64,000 bases of DNA from Apteryx mantelli (taxonomy: Eukaryota; Chordata; Aves; Apterygiformes; Apterygidae). The notes beneath the pieces are model-generated. The model searched no databases. It saw only the letters and a program-made list of their open reading frames with translations, and had not been told where the DNA came from. How positions within the stretch are numbered: position 1 is the stretch's first letter; the number at the start of each line of letters is the position of its first letter. The translations under genes were made by a program, and so were the position numbers. Shown here piece by piece: positions 39,101-62,119 of the stretch. The stretch lies in the NCBI RefSeq assembly GCF_036417845.1, contig NC_089978.1:36386682-36450681 (forward strand). Direction: 5' to 3'.

Positions 39101-41156
39101 AATTTTCCTGTAAGCCTAGAATGTTGTGGGTTTTTTGTGTGCACTGTGGGTGTTTTGTGGGGATTGGGAGGAGGGGAGGGTTTGGCCAAAATCTCCTCTG
39201 CCTCACTTTGGCCTTATTTGTGTTATTGCTCTCCGCCATTTCATTGTTGAATGGCTAAGTTATGTTAACACTCTGTTTACTTAAAAGTAAACTTCTGCAG
39301 CTGATGAATCTGTTCTCTGGCGTCTTCTTGACTGCCTTTATTGTTGTTACTGCAATGCTTATCTGTAAGGAGGAACTGATTTGCATTTTCGGATTCATAT
39401 GTCATTGGTTATAAGCTCCGTAATTCATAGGATATGTTGGTGTGTGTATACTTATGTATGTATGAAAGTTGTGTTTTTGCTGTCATATTTACTGACACTT
39501 TACAACTCAATTGTTCAGAATTTTTTTCCACATTAGTACCTTCCAAACTTCCTCCTACTGTGTGGTGTGTGGTTCTTGTTATTTATTTATTTTTTTTATA
39601 ATATTCAGAAGGTGCTTTCCCCTTCTCCCCATTTCTCTCGCTATGCCTTCCATTTCTAAGGGCTGCTTTTTGTATTAGCTTCATTCTGTGCCATATCTCC
39701 TTAGAATATATGAGCAGATTACTGTATCAGAGGTTAAGCTAGATATTAAGGCTATGATGTAGGGTCGGTGGAATGGAAAGACTTTCATTGACTGCAGTTG
39801 CCTTTGGATTGAGTCGTAATGCTTAAGAACAACTTTATCAAACATTTATCATTGCTGAAGAGACAATCTTTTTTTCTCTTCAGCCACTTCCTGATTTGTA
39901 GTTATGGCCTGTTTTAAAGCCATAGCCAAGCTTTTTAAAAACTGATACAGTGGATACTTCATTGTCTGTTTTGCATTCCCCTGATAATTTTGAAAGCTTC
40001 TTAGCATTTAGACAATTTCATCTTGCACGGATCTTCTTAAAATATAAAAACTCTTGAAATTTTTTTGTTCATTGCTGGTTTACATGTGTGTGCTCATTTT
40101 GTGTTTTAGGTTAACATTTCCCAAGGAATTTCCAGTTGCAGCCTTCCTTCCAGTTGTATGCCCTGCTCCATTTCTGTTCATAATCCAAATACTAGAATTA
40201 GTTAACTAAGCTTCTGTTTTCAGATACCCAGCACTTATATCCATCATCCTCTCACTATACAAGGAACTGGGATAAACTGGTGGTTGAGATCAAGGAAGAA
40301 GAGAAGAATGAAAAGTTAGAAGGAGATGCTGCTTTAAATAAACTCTTTCAGCAAATCTATTCAGATGGCACAGATGAAGTGAAACGTGCTATGAACAAAT
40401 CATTTGTAAGTCCTTAATCTTTGTTTCTATAAATAAATTTGTAGCTTTTGCACATTGACGCATTTTACTAAGCTTCGCATGAATTGACAAGCCTCTAATC
40501 ATCAAAATCTTGGGCTTACAATAAGTAGCAGCAGTTCAGTTGGAGATGTTGGTATAACAAGTCATGCTACAACATATGCGCTAGTGAATGTGTTTCAAAT
40601 CCAAATGTGTGCCTCAGTGGAGCTTGTGCTTTATCATTGGTCTCTTTGTTTCAGTCAATGTTACCAAAGGGAGTATAATTTTTGGCTCATCTAGAGCTTG
40701 AAGAGTTGCCCAGGATGAAAGGAAGAAATTCCTCTTAATTGCTGATACCAGCTTCCTTTCATTTGTAGTCCTCCTATGCAAGAACATGACTGGGCCTCTA
40801 AAAGCTACTTGTTAATGAACTAACTTCTCAGTACATCCAGTAGAGTTAAATAGCACGCTTGGGCTGAAGTTTAGCGAATGATGGCTTTGTCAAATGTTAT
40901 TCAATATATATACACAAATGCTGTGTAACTTGCTTCTAAATGAAGTTTGACAAATTCTGATGAAACTAAAGAATTCAATCTGCTGTAAGAAGCACGACTT
41001 GTAAATCACTAAAATTCCTTTAACAAATTAAACAAATATTTTCTCATATTGCAGATGGAATCTGGAGGCACAGTTCTGAGCACTAACTGGTCTGATGTTG
41101 GTAAAAGGAAGGTAGAAGTAAATCCTCCTGATGACATGGAATGGAAAAAATTCTAA
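12142..41156 (+). CDS. SUGT1: SUGT1, SGT1 co-chaperone (13 exons, 331 aa, spliced span)
   Basis: SUGT1 is a cytosolic and nuclear adaptor that binds HSP90 through its CS domain and SKP1 through its TPR region. It is needed for kinetochore assembly, SCF ubiquitin ligase function and stability of NLR immune receptors. The coding exons are 12142-12170, 12295-12340, 15688-15778, 16478-16547, 16921-16991, 21841-21894, 23681-23700, 24700-24734, 25356-25452, 26481-26588, 38520-38610, 40224-40405 and 41055-41156. They total 996 nt and all junction phases agree. TPR repeats cover about residues 22-120, the CS domain about 139-228 (from [10 protein letters not shown]) and the SGS domain about 244-331, ending DDMEWKKF. 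The length fits the short human isoform (333 residues as I recall); the human long form carries an extra exon not seen here. The start is the ATG giving [10 protein letters not shown] in a good context, with no in-frame upstream ATG found in the island. Confidence 0.97.
12171..12294 (+). other. SUGT1: SUGT1 intron 1 with 21-bp tandem repeats
   Basis: This is a 124-nt, C-rich intron. About three copies of a 21-bp unit (GCGCG followed by CCCCCTCCCCTCCCCT) run at about 12190-12262. The minus strand is therefore G-rich. The splice sites match the flanking exons. Confidence 0.85.
12295..12340 (+). CDS. SUGT1: SUGT1 coding exon 2
   Basis: The acceptor TTCGGCAG ends at 12294 and the donor is GTGAGC at 12341. 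It encodes [15 protein letters not shown], which matches the FSDALIDEDPQAA region of human SUGT1 as I recall it. It ends in phase 0. Confidence 0.93.
12341..15687 (+). other. SUGT1: SUGT1 intron 2
   Basis: It begins in the CpG island and becomes AT-rich after about 12560. It holds a TTA repeat at about 13576-13596. No exon, RNA gene or intact mobile element is recognised. Confidence 0.85.
13576..13596. repeat. TTA trinucleotide repeat
   Basis: About seven TTA/ATT units in SUGT1 intron 2; a simple microsatellite. Confidence 0.85.
15688..15778 (+). CDS. SUGT1: SUGT1 coding exon 3 (first TPR)
   Basis: The acceptor is CCTTTGCAG and the donor GTAACA. It encodes the first TPR helix pair, beginning [20 protein letters not shown], and ends in phase 1 after QNYA. 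Confidence 0.97.
15779..16477 (+). other. SUGT1: SUGT1 intron 3
   Basis: About 0.7 kb of ordinary AT-rich intron. I see nothing else in it. Confidence 0.85.
16478..16547 (+). CDS. SUGT1: SUGT1 coding exon 4 (TPR)
   Basis: The acceptor is TTTCCACAG and the donor GTATGT. It encodes [19 protein letters not shown] and LRKG, the conserved TPR core with the typical Asn-Pro at the helix end. Confidence 0.97.
16548..16920 (+). other. SUGT1: SUGT1 intron 4
   Basis: About 0.37 kb, including an A-run near 16704-16718. I see nothing else in it. Confidence 0.85.
16921..16991 (+). CDS. SUGT1: SUGT1 coding exon 5 (TPR)
   Basis: The acceptor is TTTGTATCAG and the donor GTAAGT. It encodes [20 protein letters not shown] and LD, the third TPR. 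Confidence 0.97.
20228..20580 (-). mobile_element. Truncated CR1 LINE 3' fragment, antisense
   Basis: The plus strand carries diverged antisense CR1 features in the usual order: a start like the CR1 3' end (GGTTGCAAGGCAGCTCTAGA, then CTCATCTGGTC), then TTCTCTGGGCAACCTGCTCC, then CTTGTGTCC and a region like the 'CTGAGAAGGGTCTGATCC' segment. No reading frame survives. CR1 is the dominant LINE of birds and other reptiles; it is usually 5'-truncated, as here. Boundaries are approximate. Confidence 0.75.
20525..20550. repeat. Perfect 26-bp palindrome
   Basis: The half-site ATAACTACTACTT is followed immediately by its exact reverse complement, with no spacer. It lies in the CR1-derived part of SUGT1 intron 5. 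Confidence 0.9.
21841..21894 (+). CDS. SUGT1: SUGT1 coding exon 6 (end of TPR region)
   Basis: The acceptor is CTCTTCTAG and the donor GTAAGA. It encodes [17 protein letters not shown], corresponding to the FSVWIKRCQEAQN part of mammalian SUGT1 as I recall it. Confidence 0.95.
22200..22217. repeat. TA dinucleotide repeat
   Basis: About nine TA units in SUGT1 intron 6. Confidence 0.85.
22568..22579. repeat. C12 homopolymer
   Basis: An uninterrupted run of twelve C in SUGT1 intron 6; such runs are often length-variable or a sequencing-error site. Confidence 0.85.
23681..23700 (+). CDS. SUGT1: SUGT1 coding exon 7 (20-nt microexon)
   Basis: The acceptor is ATTCTTGCAG and the donor GTAAGC. With one base from exon 6 it encodes AVSQTEV in the linker between the TPR and CS domains. 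It is needed to restore phase 0 for exon 8, and the residues align with the SQSEV segment of the human linker, so I consider it real despite its size. Confidence 0.88.
23701..24699 (+). other. SUGT1: SUGT1 intron 7
   Basis: About 1.0 kb of AT-rich intron. I see nothing else in it. Confidence 0.85.
24700..24734 (+). CDS. SUGT1: SUGT1 coding exon 8
   Basis: The acceptor is TTCAACCAG and the donor GTAAGT. It encodes [11 protein letters not shown] plus two bases of the Lys codon that opens the CS domain. Confidence 0.93.
24735..25355 (+). other. SUGT1: SUGT1 intron 8
   Basis: About 0.6 kb, with a long T-rich tract (about 25287-25350) serving as the polypyrimidine tract of exon 9. Nothing else is seen. 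Confidence 0.85.
25356..25452 (+). CDS. SUGT1: SUGT1 coding exon 9 (CS domain)
   Basis: The acceptor TTTTTAAG follows a long pyrimidine tract and the donor is GTGATT. It encodes [20 protein letters not shown] through VQFSERE, the first beta-strands of the HSP90-binding CS domain. Confidence 0.97.
25453..26480 (+). other. SUGT1: SUGT1 intron 9
   Basis: About 1.0 kb. I see nothing else in it. Confidence 0.85.
26481..26588 (+). CDS. SUGT1: SUGT1 coding exon 10 (CS domain)
   Basis: The acceptor is CTGTTAACAG and the donor GTAAGC. It encodes [20 protein letters not shown] and [12 protein letters not shown], the central CS-domain strands. It is 108 nt long and phase 0 at both ends. Confidence 0.97.
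31660..31670. repeat. C11 homopolymer
   Basis: Uninterrupted C run in SUGT1 intron 10. Confidence 0.85.
33310..33787 (+). mobile_element. Truncated CR1 LINE 3' fragment, sense
   Basis: A nearly 480-bp segment follows the CR1 3' consensus as I remember it. It contains CAATGTCCAGTTTTGGGCTT, then GAGAGGCTGAGGAACTGGGT, then AAGAAAAGGCTGAGGAGAAA, and ends with GTGTTGGACTCTATCTCCAG and CTTCCAACCTACATGATTCT. The final GATTCTTTGA resembles the octamer end of CR1. No open frame remains. It sits in SUGT1 intron 10 in the same orientation as the gene. Confidence 0.9.
35308..35317. repeat. G10 homopolymer after TG tract
   Basis: A short TG tract runs into an uninterrupted G10 run in SUGT1 intron 10. 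Confidence 0.8.
38520..38610 (+). CDS. SUGT1: SUGT1 coding exon 11 (end of CS domain)
   Basis: The acceptor is TTGTGTAG and the donor GTTTGT. It encodes [20 protein letters not shown], the conserved last strand of the CS domain, then a linker. It follows an intron of about 11.9 kb. Confidence 0.96.
38611..40223 (+). other. SUGT1: SUGT1 intron 11
   Basis: About 1.6 kb starting with the weaker donor GTTTGT. I see nothing else in it. Confidence 0.85.
40224..40405 (+). CDS. SUGT1: SUGT1 coding exon 12 (SGS domain)
   Basis: The acceptor is CTGTTTTCAG and the donor GTAAGT. It encodes [20 protein letters not shown] and [20 protein letters not shown], the core of the SGS domain. Confidence 0.98.
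40406..41054 (+). other. SUGT1: SUGT1 intron 12
   Basis: About 0.65 kb. I see nothing else in it. Confidence 0.85.
41055..41156 (+). CDS. SUGT1: SUGT1 coding exon 13 (SGS end and stop)
   Basis: The acceptor is CATATTGCAG. It encodes [20 protein letters not shown] and ends DDMEWKKF with TAA at 41154-41156. This tail is highly conserved in SGT1 proteins. Confidence 0.98.
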   Translation: MESGGTVLSTNWSDVGKRKVEVNPPDDMEWKKF

Positions 41157-41650
41157 TCTTTGATTTTTGTCTTTTACCATCTATGTATTGGCATAGTCAT
41201 GTACTGACCACTGTGTATGGACATAGCATTCTTGGATTCAAAGCACTGAATGTTCCCTTGGAAACAGGAATTATCATCTTTACATTTTGCGTGCTTTAGA
41301 AATTCCTTCATCTGCAGATGTTAAAGATAATCAACAATGGAAGTCTGTTTTCATCACTTCCGTCTAAGGGTTTTTGAAAATTGACTCAGTCACAGTATAA
41401 ATTTTCTACCAGCTTTATCAACTCTATTCTTTGGGGATGGGGTGATTCTTAATGGGCTGTTCAGGATTATTGCCTTACATTTCTGTTCAATAACTTATTA
41501 GAACTTGGCAACTTTGGGTAAAAACACTTTTCAACAACAGTGTTAAAATTGTTTGCTCTTTAACTCTGCTAAATAAAACTGTAAATATAACTTTTTCTAT
41601 ACGGGAGCTGCTTCATTTCACTTCTAGCAATAAAAATTTGGTTTTTGATG
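41157..41650 (+). other. SUGT1: SUGT1 3' UTR
   Basis: Non-coding sequence after the stop with AATAAA hexamers at 41572 and 41629. The 3' end is inferred to lie at about 41595-41650. Confidence 0.75.
41572..41577 (+). terminator. SUGT1: Poly(A) signal, SUGT1
   Basis: AATAAA lies 416 bases after the SUGT1 stop, followed by a T-rich stretch. A second AATAAA at 41629-41634 may be used as well. Confidence 0.65.
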
Positions 41651-44600
41651 GGGAATCATTTAAGGGTATATTGCTAAGAAAGTGAATATACTGCTTTTAA
41701 AAAAAAAGGCATGTGTAGGTGCAAAGCTGCCATTCTGCAGAGAGGATGAGGTTGCTATTCTTGATACAGATGCAGAATTTCCAGTTGTGAATTCCTTCCA
41801 TCTTGGTGACAGGTGGAACTGTAGCCGTATGTGATAGAGGGAGAAACTCTATCATGACTGGAAATTTCTACAGAAAAGTGAGTCTGCCTTCTGTCTTCAA
41901 AAAGAAGGAACTATTGTAAATTTTCTGAAATCAAAGATGAGAAACAATCACTATAAATTCTGTTATTTCAAAATACTGGAAACTATATTTGAGAACAGCC
42001 CATGTATCCTTCACTGTTTTCATCAGTTCATCTTGATAAAATTTTAAATAAGAGTATTTACAGAAAAGGAACTGAAAAGTTTAAGAAATACTGTCCATGC
42101 CTGTACTTTGTGGTTATAGGCCTGCAGGGGGATATGAACTTAAGAAGTTGACACAAACATGGTTAGTAGCTGCCACTGTCTGTTGGGAATTCGAGGAAAA
42201 AAAAAATCCAGAACACTCCATTAATTGAATATATTGTCAACCAACTGAAAATCACTTCCTTGTTAGCCATTGGACACTGGTATAAATTTACTGCTACTTT
42301 TCCTTGCTTTCTTAATTAACTAGGCTTGGCTAGATTGTTTGCCATTTTTGCCTGTTTTCTGTGTATTTGGTATATTATTTTACTACAGTGAGAATTAGAT
42401 GAACTTGTTGAAAGTAGAAGGGCTATTAAGGCTATTAAAGTTCTAGTAGGAAGAGAGTTGCGAGTCTGCAGCTGATAAAGCAATAAATGTGCACAAAAGA
42501 TCATCTGAAACTAATTTTGGTAGGAGGAGGAAGAAAGGATGTGTTTTCCTCCTGAGGAGAACTAGGAATTTAGGTTTTGCTATGATGCTGCAAAAATGTG
42601 GTAGTGTGTGGTTTTTTTTTCTTTTTTTTCCCCATGGTACTGTTACTATGCCTGTGTAGTAGTACTGAGATCTGAAAATCTCACAAAACTCTGAAGAGAG
42701 CTTGTGTTAGGATGTTTACTATAGCAATGGCTTGAGATTGTCTTACTTGGCAGCTGTAGACTATAACTGCAGTCCTGACAAAACTGCAGTTTCTTGATAC
42801 ACTCACATCATGATTATCCTACAGTGCAAGCTTGACAGTGATTTCTTTTTAAATCGCTTCTAGCTTCAAGATTTCCTGAAGTTTGAATCTGATGACCTTC
42901 AGAACTGAGTGTTCTCCTGGTCTTTGAATATGATGAAGGGAGATGGATTGAATTTGTAAGGCCTTATCTCTGACTCTTACTGAGAAATGCCTGCTTCTTG
43001 GAAGAGTTTCTCAAGGGTATGTTTGTGCCGTATCTGAGTGAAGACTTCTTAGCCTTAGTTGGGAATTTCTTGCCCTTCGGGGAATCCTGAGTAGCTAGTA
43101 GCTCAGTATCTAGAACATTTTCCATCTTTATGGGATGCTAGCATCCAAGTGGACTTGATTTGGAACAAGGACTTCCATTCGAATGTAGAACAAAGAGAAA
43201 TGCCTGAGCTTAACTTTTTCATGAAATTCGGTTCTTGTCTCTTGGCCAGCCCTGCTTTATAAATGTCATTCAGAGCACTTAATGGTGCTTAGAAGAGACT
43301 TGCTATGGGAAAAGCCTAGATAAGTCTCTTAAATGGAAATGAAAAAGTAATTCGGGGATGTTTTCTGCCAGTCAAATTCTTTTTACTTAATGTAAAGAAC
43401 ATAGTAGGGGTTCCTCTACCTACTTTCACTTACAGAAAGTCTATGGGAATATTTTGTCAAATAAGTACAATATATTTTTCTTTTAAGTGGGTACTGTTTC
43501 ACTGCTTTGGGATTCAATTCACTTAGCTTAAGGCAAAAAGCAAAATAAAATGCATTGGTATTTATGTACTCTTGAGGCATATGTAATGCAAATATAATGC
43601 TCTAGCTTCAGGCTAAAACTTGTAGTGATCAAGTGGTAGACTGCCCTGTCCATCTCAATCCTGTGAGCTAAGTATGTAGGTCTAAACACAATACCAGCAT
43701 GTTTCTGAGCACAGTTAGGGAATCTGTGTGTGTGTGTGTATTCCACCTTAAAAAATAAGCAAACCAGTAAGGGCAGCTCTTCTATTACAGTTATAACTTA
43801 ATTTTTTTATGAAACCGACAGGTAAGACTTTCCTGTAAAGTTGGGAAAAGTAGCTTCATGAACAGTATCTGTTCTGTCCTTGACAAAATTTGTAACACAC
43901 GATGCTTCCAGAAGCTGTAGATTATAAAGGTCAAGAGAAGGATAGCAGGGAGCTCAGAGGTTGAATAGAGACCGTGAGAGACTGGGCTGGGGAAAAAGGG
44001 AGCTTCCTCAGCACTAGAGAGGAGGGGGGAATTTGTTACAACGCAGTCCCTGAGTTGGCTGGAAGCAGAGAGCCTCCTGTAAGGACCAAGTGGACAGAGA
44101 GAAAGCTAGTATACTTTACTGTCTTGTCTTTGTTTTCTTTTAAACATAGAAAACCATGTTTTACTTGTATTTAAATTTTTTTGAGTTTTATGAATGCCTT
44201 TTGGTCATCTATGGGTAATACTTGCTAGAAGACCAATGTATTGTCTTTTCATGTATTTTCACCTCAAAGCTTTGATTTGAGGTCCTGTTGCAAATACGGG
44301 AACAAGAAGATGGACCTGCTATCTAACAGGTAATGTTATACCACCAACAGACTTACTCTCTCTCCTGCTGTTTTGGTTGTCATAGAAAATGCCTGACAGT
44401 CGTAGTGTAAGGTTGCCTCTCATCTTTGGTATATGTACAGTGCTTTTAAAAGATCAGTTGAGCCTCTCAGAACCAAAAGATAGTGGTGTAACTGGTTCAG
44501 TCTAACTTTTGCCCTTTCTGAGCAGTGTTTCCATCTACCCCAATGTGCAAATCTGGAAAGTTTATTCCCTCAACAATCCATTGCTTGCCAGCTGCAGTAG

Positions 44601-47099
44601 TTTTATGCTTCTTTACATCTTTGAAGTGTATGGAACAAGTGATTAGTTTGTTCTCCGCTGCAACCCAGATTTCCTTTGAATTTATGCATGTTGTAGCAGG
44701 GCTGAAGTATTATATGGGGGACAGAGAAGACAGACCTCCCCCCCGCACCTTCTGAGCATCTCTTTTACTTCCTTAATGCAGATATAGTTGGAGAATGATT
44801 CTCATGTTAAAAAGGAGGAATGGAGAAACTCAGGTTCCTTTTGGTGAGTGGAGAGAGGAATGCATTATAGATACAGAAAACAGGTTCCCTCTGCTTTCCA
44901 ATCACTTGCTTTGTGGGTTCCTCCTGCCCCCCTGCCACCAGTTTTGTGGCTTTGCTGCCTGTTTTCCTTCTCTTTCCACCAGCCTGAATTTACTCAGTCT
45001 TTTTCCCTCTAATCTGCTCTGCCATCCTAATCCTTTTAGTACACATTCAAGTGGGTAATTTAGCTTTAAGAATAGTTGAATTACAGTGCTCTAACACCTA
45101 CCCACCTTTGGTAAGGAAACACTTTTGGTAAAAGCATATTCCTTTTTCTTTCCCTCTCCCCTAAACTGTGGCCAAAGAAAGGATTTGATTTTGTGTCTGC
45201 TAGTGCAGGGTCAGATTCAAGGAGCCTCCCCCATGAATACTGACAGGTCAGAAATCCTGGTGGTTCTTTCCACATGTACATGTGAACTGCTTAGTATGCA
45301 AGGTTTATTTTTGTGGTGTAGGGGGAAATTATTTTCAACATTGGTCTTCTAAAGGAAGTAAATACTATCCAATAACAAATAGGATTGATGTGGATACCGA
45401 ACTGTAGTCTGAGCTTCCACTGTGGGGAAAACTGCTATATCTTTCATCCATACAAAATAAATAATGAAGTTCTTTGCCCATCTCCCAATCTGCTTTTGGA
45501 TCATTGGTCATATTCATTGCCTCAGAGCTTTTTCTTACACATTAGATGTTGCACTTAAACAGAACTCTACAACCTCGGCCTCAGCAAGAGAGCATTCTGT
45601 TTAGCTTTTTGTATTTGAACGCTATGTATAGGTAAAAATAAATTTGCTTATCTGAAGTATGAGGTGGGGAAGGTATCTTGGTGCATATCTTCTGGAAATT
45701 GATAAAATGTGCACTCTGTACTACTCATGCAATAGTGTAGTTCCCATGATTTTTATACTGCTTACATGGTTTGTGACTAGTATCTGCTTCTCTTATGATC
45801 ACCATGGCTTTCCTAGTATTGTGCATGTATGTCTTGAAAGTTGTATTTTATGTACTGTATGTTTTAATTTTTTTAAGCATCCATGAATAGGGGGAGCTTT
45901 TAATACTTACACAGTTTGCGTGACTGCCTTATAGGGAAAAGCTGGTACAAGCTTTTTCTTAGGAAGGGTTAATTCTGTTAAGAATGTATAGACATGGAAA
46001 TGACCTGTAAGATCCTTGTTTCTGTCTTCTAAAGGAGAATGTGTTTTACTGAGGGGTTGGGGAGGAGCATGTCACGTGCTCCTGCAAGATGGCATAATGT
46101 GTGAAAGACAGTGTCAGTTTAGTTCATTATGCGCACACATGCACACACACTTCCCCTCACCTTGAGTGTTTCATTTACTAATCTCCTTGTTTTCCTCTCC
46201 AGACAGTTCTTGAACATGTACTTAAAGGTACTGCTACACTTGCTATGTTTGAAAAAGCACAGAGAGCAATTGCAGTTTTTTTTAATGTATTTGTTTAATC
46301 TGCAGTAAAAAAAAAAAACCTGTCTTTTCTAAGCATATGAATGATGTGCTTCTAAAACAACATAATAATCAAGGTCACTTTCATTTTAAAAAGCAAAAAC
46401 TCAACAGGCCTTGAAATCCCACTTTAAGATGTTTTCAATTTAAATCTTTCAAAGCAAGTCTGTTCTTCAGACTAAGGGAAGGTGAAGCTTATATTAAAGG
46501 TGATCATGACAGAACAAAATACCAAATTCTATGCTCATCCTATTCTCATTTAACACTTTGCTTTTTAGATATGCTGTTTAGCATTCCACATAAGGCTTTT
46601 TCTTTTAAAGCACGATTATGTCAAATTAATTCCTCTTCTGTGTGTGTCACACAGTGTTAATAACATTACTAGGCTTGCAACATCTCAAGAGCTGTTTAGT
46701 CACAAAACAAATGCTCCAAAAAGCTAACTTTGGGGAAAAATTAGGCCACTGTTTATGAAGTTCATGTAGATGGCTCCAGCAATATAATGGTACAGTTCAA
46801 GATGTATGGTATGGAAGAAGGCAGTATAATACCTTTATTTTTGTTTTCCAAGACTAGAAGTCCTAAGTTTTCCCCCTTCATGAGTGTTTCAGCTCAGCAC
46901 CTTCTTTAGAATTAATACTTAACAGGATCAATTCCAGTAATTGCAGAGTTTGCCTAAGCAACAGGGGTGAGGTTAGAAACCTTTTTTTCTTGCTGGTGAG
47001 CAGTTTCTCTTGTGGGGAACTGAGGTTAACTTCAGACTAATGGAGCTAGCATGAATGACTGCTATCCATGTGGAATAAAGAGGGGTTGTAATCTTGTGT
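41651..47099. other. Intergenic region between convergent SUGT1 and CNMD
   Basis: About 5.5 kb with no recognised exon, RNA gene or mobile element. Short open frames here have no family match. A TG tract lies at about 43727-43739, an A-run near 46307-46318 and a CA-rich stretch at about 46133-46149. Minus-strand AATAAA hexamers near 46834 could mark a distal CNMD 3' end. Confidence 0.7.
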
Positions 47100-47899
47100 C
47101 AAAAGTGTCTAGTTCAAGGATTTATAAATACATTGGCTGTTGTAGATTCTGAAGTGTCTTGAAGCTTTTTGGTCTACAACTGTATGTAAATACTCTTGCC
47201 ATAGTTGCTGGATAGCAGATGCTTGTTAGACACGACAGTGGTATCATGGATACAAGATTCTTGATGCTGGGGTGGCTTTGATGTTCGGATGTGCAAAGCG
47301 TTTTGCTTCTGTGGCCACACACATTCTGCTCCACAGGCCCCTCTTCGTGCCATGTGTTAGAATCAAAAATAAAATGTGCACTTTCTCCTGTCCCCTGGAG
47401 CAGCTTTGTGGGAAAGGTATGCTGTAATTGGTTTATAGCTGTTCATAATGACCTGGCAACTGTATGAATAACAACAGAGAGCAACTTAACCTGTGATTTA
47501 TTTAAGTAAGCTACACGGATGAAAGGTGCTCCCAAGTGTACAAATTTAGCTAGTTGCCTAATTGGACGTAAATTTTCACATTTAGCTCAGTTTTGTTATG
47601 AAAGACTGAATTTGGGTTTATGAGCAAGCTTCTAGACTGCTAAACCAGTTTGTGAGCAAAGCTGGTATCACCTGTTCTGGGACATCTTACTTTTTGCATT
47701 CAGTTCTAGTGTACACTTGTCATTTGTAAAGCTAATTTAAGATTTTATTTACAGTTGAAATAACTGACCTCACTTTTGGTGCATTAACACACACAGATTT
47801 GAAATCCAGGATTGGTAATGCTACTTCGGTTGTAGGTCCCTCATCAGTTTGTCATCATTGTACTCCTGCTTATTTTGTCACGGATCTGCATGCTTTTTC
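47100..47899 (-). other. CNMD: CNMD 3' UTR (extent uncertain)
   Basis: On the minus strand this follows the CNMD stop. Minus-strand AATAAA hexamers occur at 47744-47749 and 47497-47502, and another at 46834-46839. I cannot decide which is used. Confidence 0.5.
47744..47749 (-). terminator. CNMD: Candidate poly(A) signal, CNMD
   Basis: AATAAA on the minus strand, about 150 bases after the CNMD stop. Further candidates lie at 47497 and 46834. Confidence 0.4.
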
Positions 47900-61696
<13,797 letters not shown>

Positions 61697-61793
61697 GGCT
61701 GCCGCGGGACGGAGAGCTGCCCCGGGCTCCGCCGCCGCGCCGCTCCCGGCCCCGACGGTGGGGGGGCCCGCGGGGGCAGGACCGCCCCGGCCC

Positions 61794-61823
61794 GGCCCCG
61801 GCCCCGGCCCCGGCCCCGGCCCC
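61794..61823 (-). repeat. Five GGGGCC hexanucleotide units
   Basis: Five perfect GGCCCC units on the plus strand, that is GGGGCC on the minus strand, lie 98-127 bases upstream of the CNMD ATG. Confidence 0.92.
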
Positions 61824-61911
61824 GACGGGGGGCAGGACCGCCCCGCTCCAGCCCCGGCCCCAGCCCCGACGGGGGGCAGGATGGCCCCGCTCCCGGCCCC
61901 GGCCCCGGCGG
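61824..61911. repeat. Approx. 44-bp GC-rich tandem duplication
   Basis: Two units starting GACGGGGGGCAGGA at 61824 and 61868 repeat with some substitutions, upstream of CNMD. A more diverged related segment lies at about 61753. Confidence 0.7.
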
Positions 61912-62078
61912 AGGGGGCAGGGCCGCCCCGGCCCCACGCCCCCCCCCCGGTACAATGAGCTCCTTGAGCTGCCCCCGCAGCCGTCAGGTTGGAAGGGACA
62001 AATGTCTGTAATCTATTTGCTCATGCTAATATTCTACATAGGAAGCTTAAATTCAGGGCTACAACTGATTGTGCCCTC

Positions 62079-62119
62079 TGTGTGTGTGTGTGTGCGCGCG
62101 CGCACGCACGCACGCACAC
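62079..62119. repeat. Alternating pyrimidine-purine tract (TG, CG, CACG)
   Basis: A run of 41 bases alternates pyrimidine and purine without a break: TG units, then CG units, then CGCA units. It lies about 380 bases upstream of the CNMD start codon and fits the pattern for Z-DNA. Confidence 0.9.

Noticed and set aside
61985-62002. CAGGTTGGAAGGGAC resembling the antisense CR1 3' end
   Set aside because: Only about 15 bases match and the following sequence does not continue as CR1.
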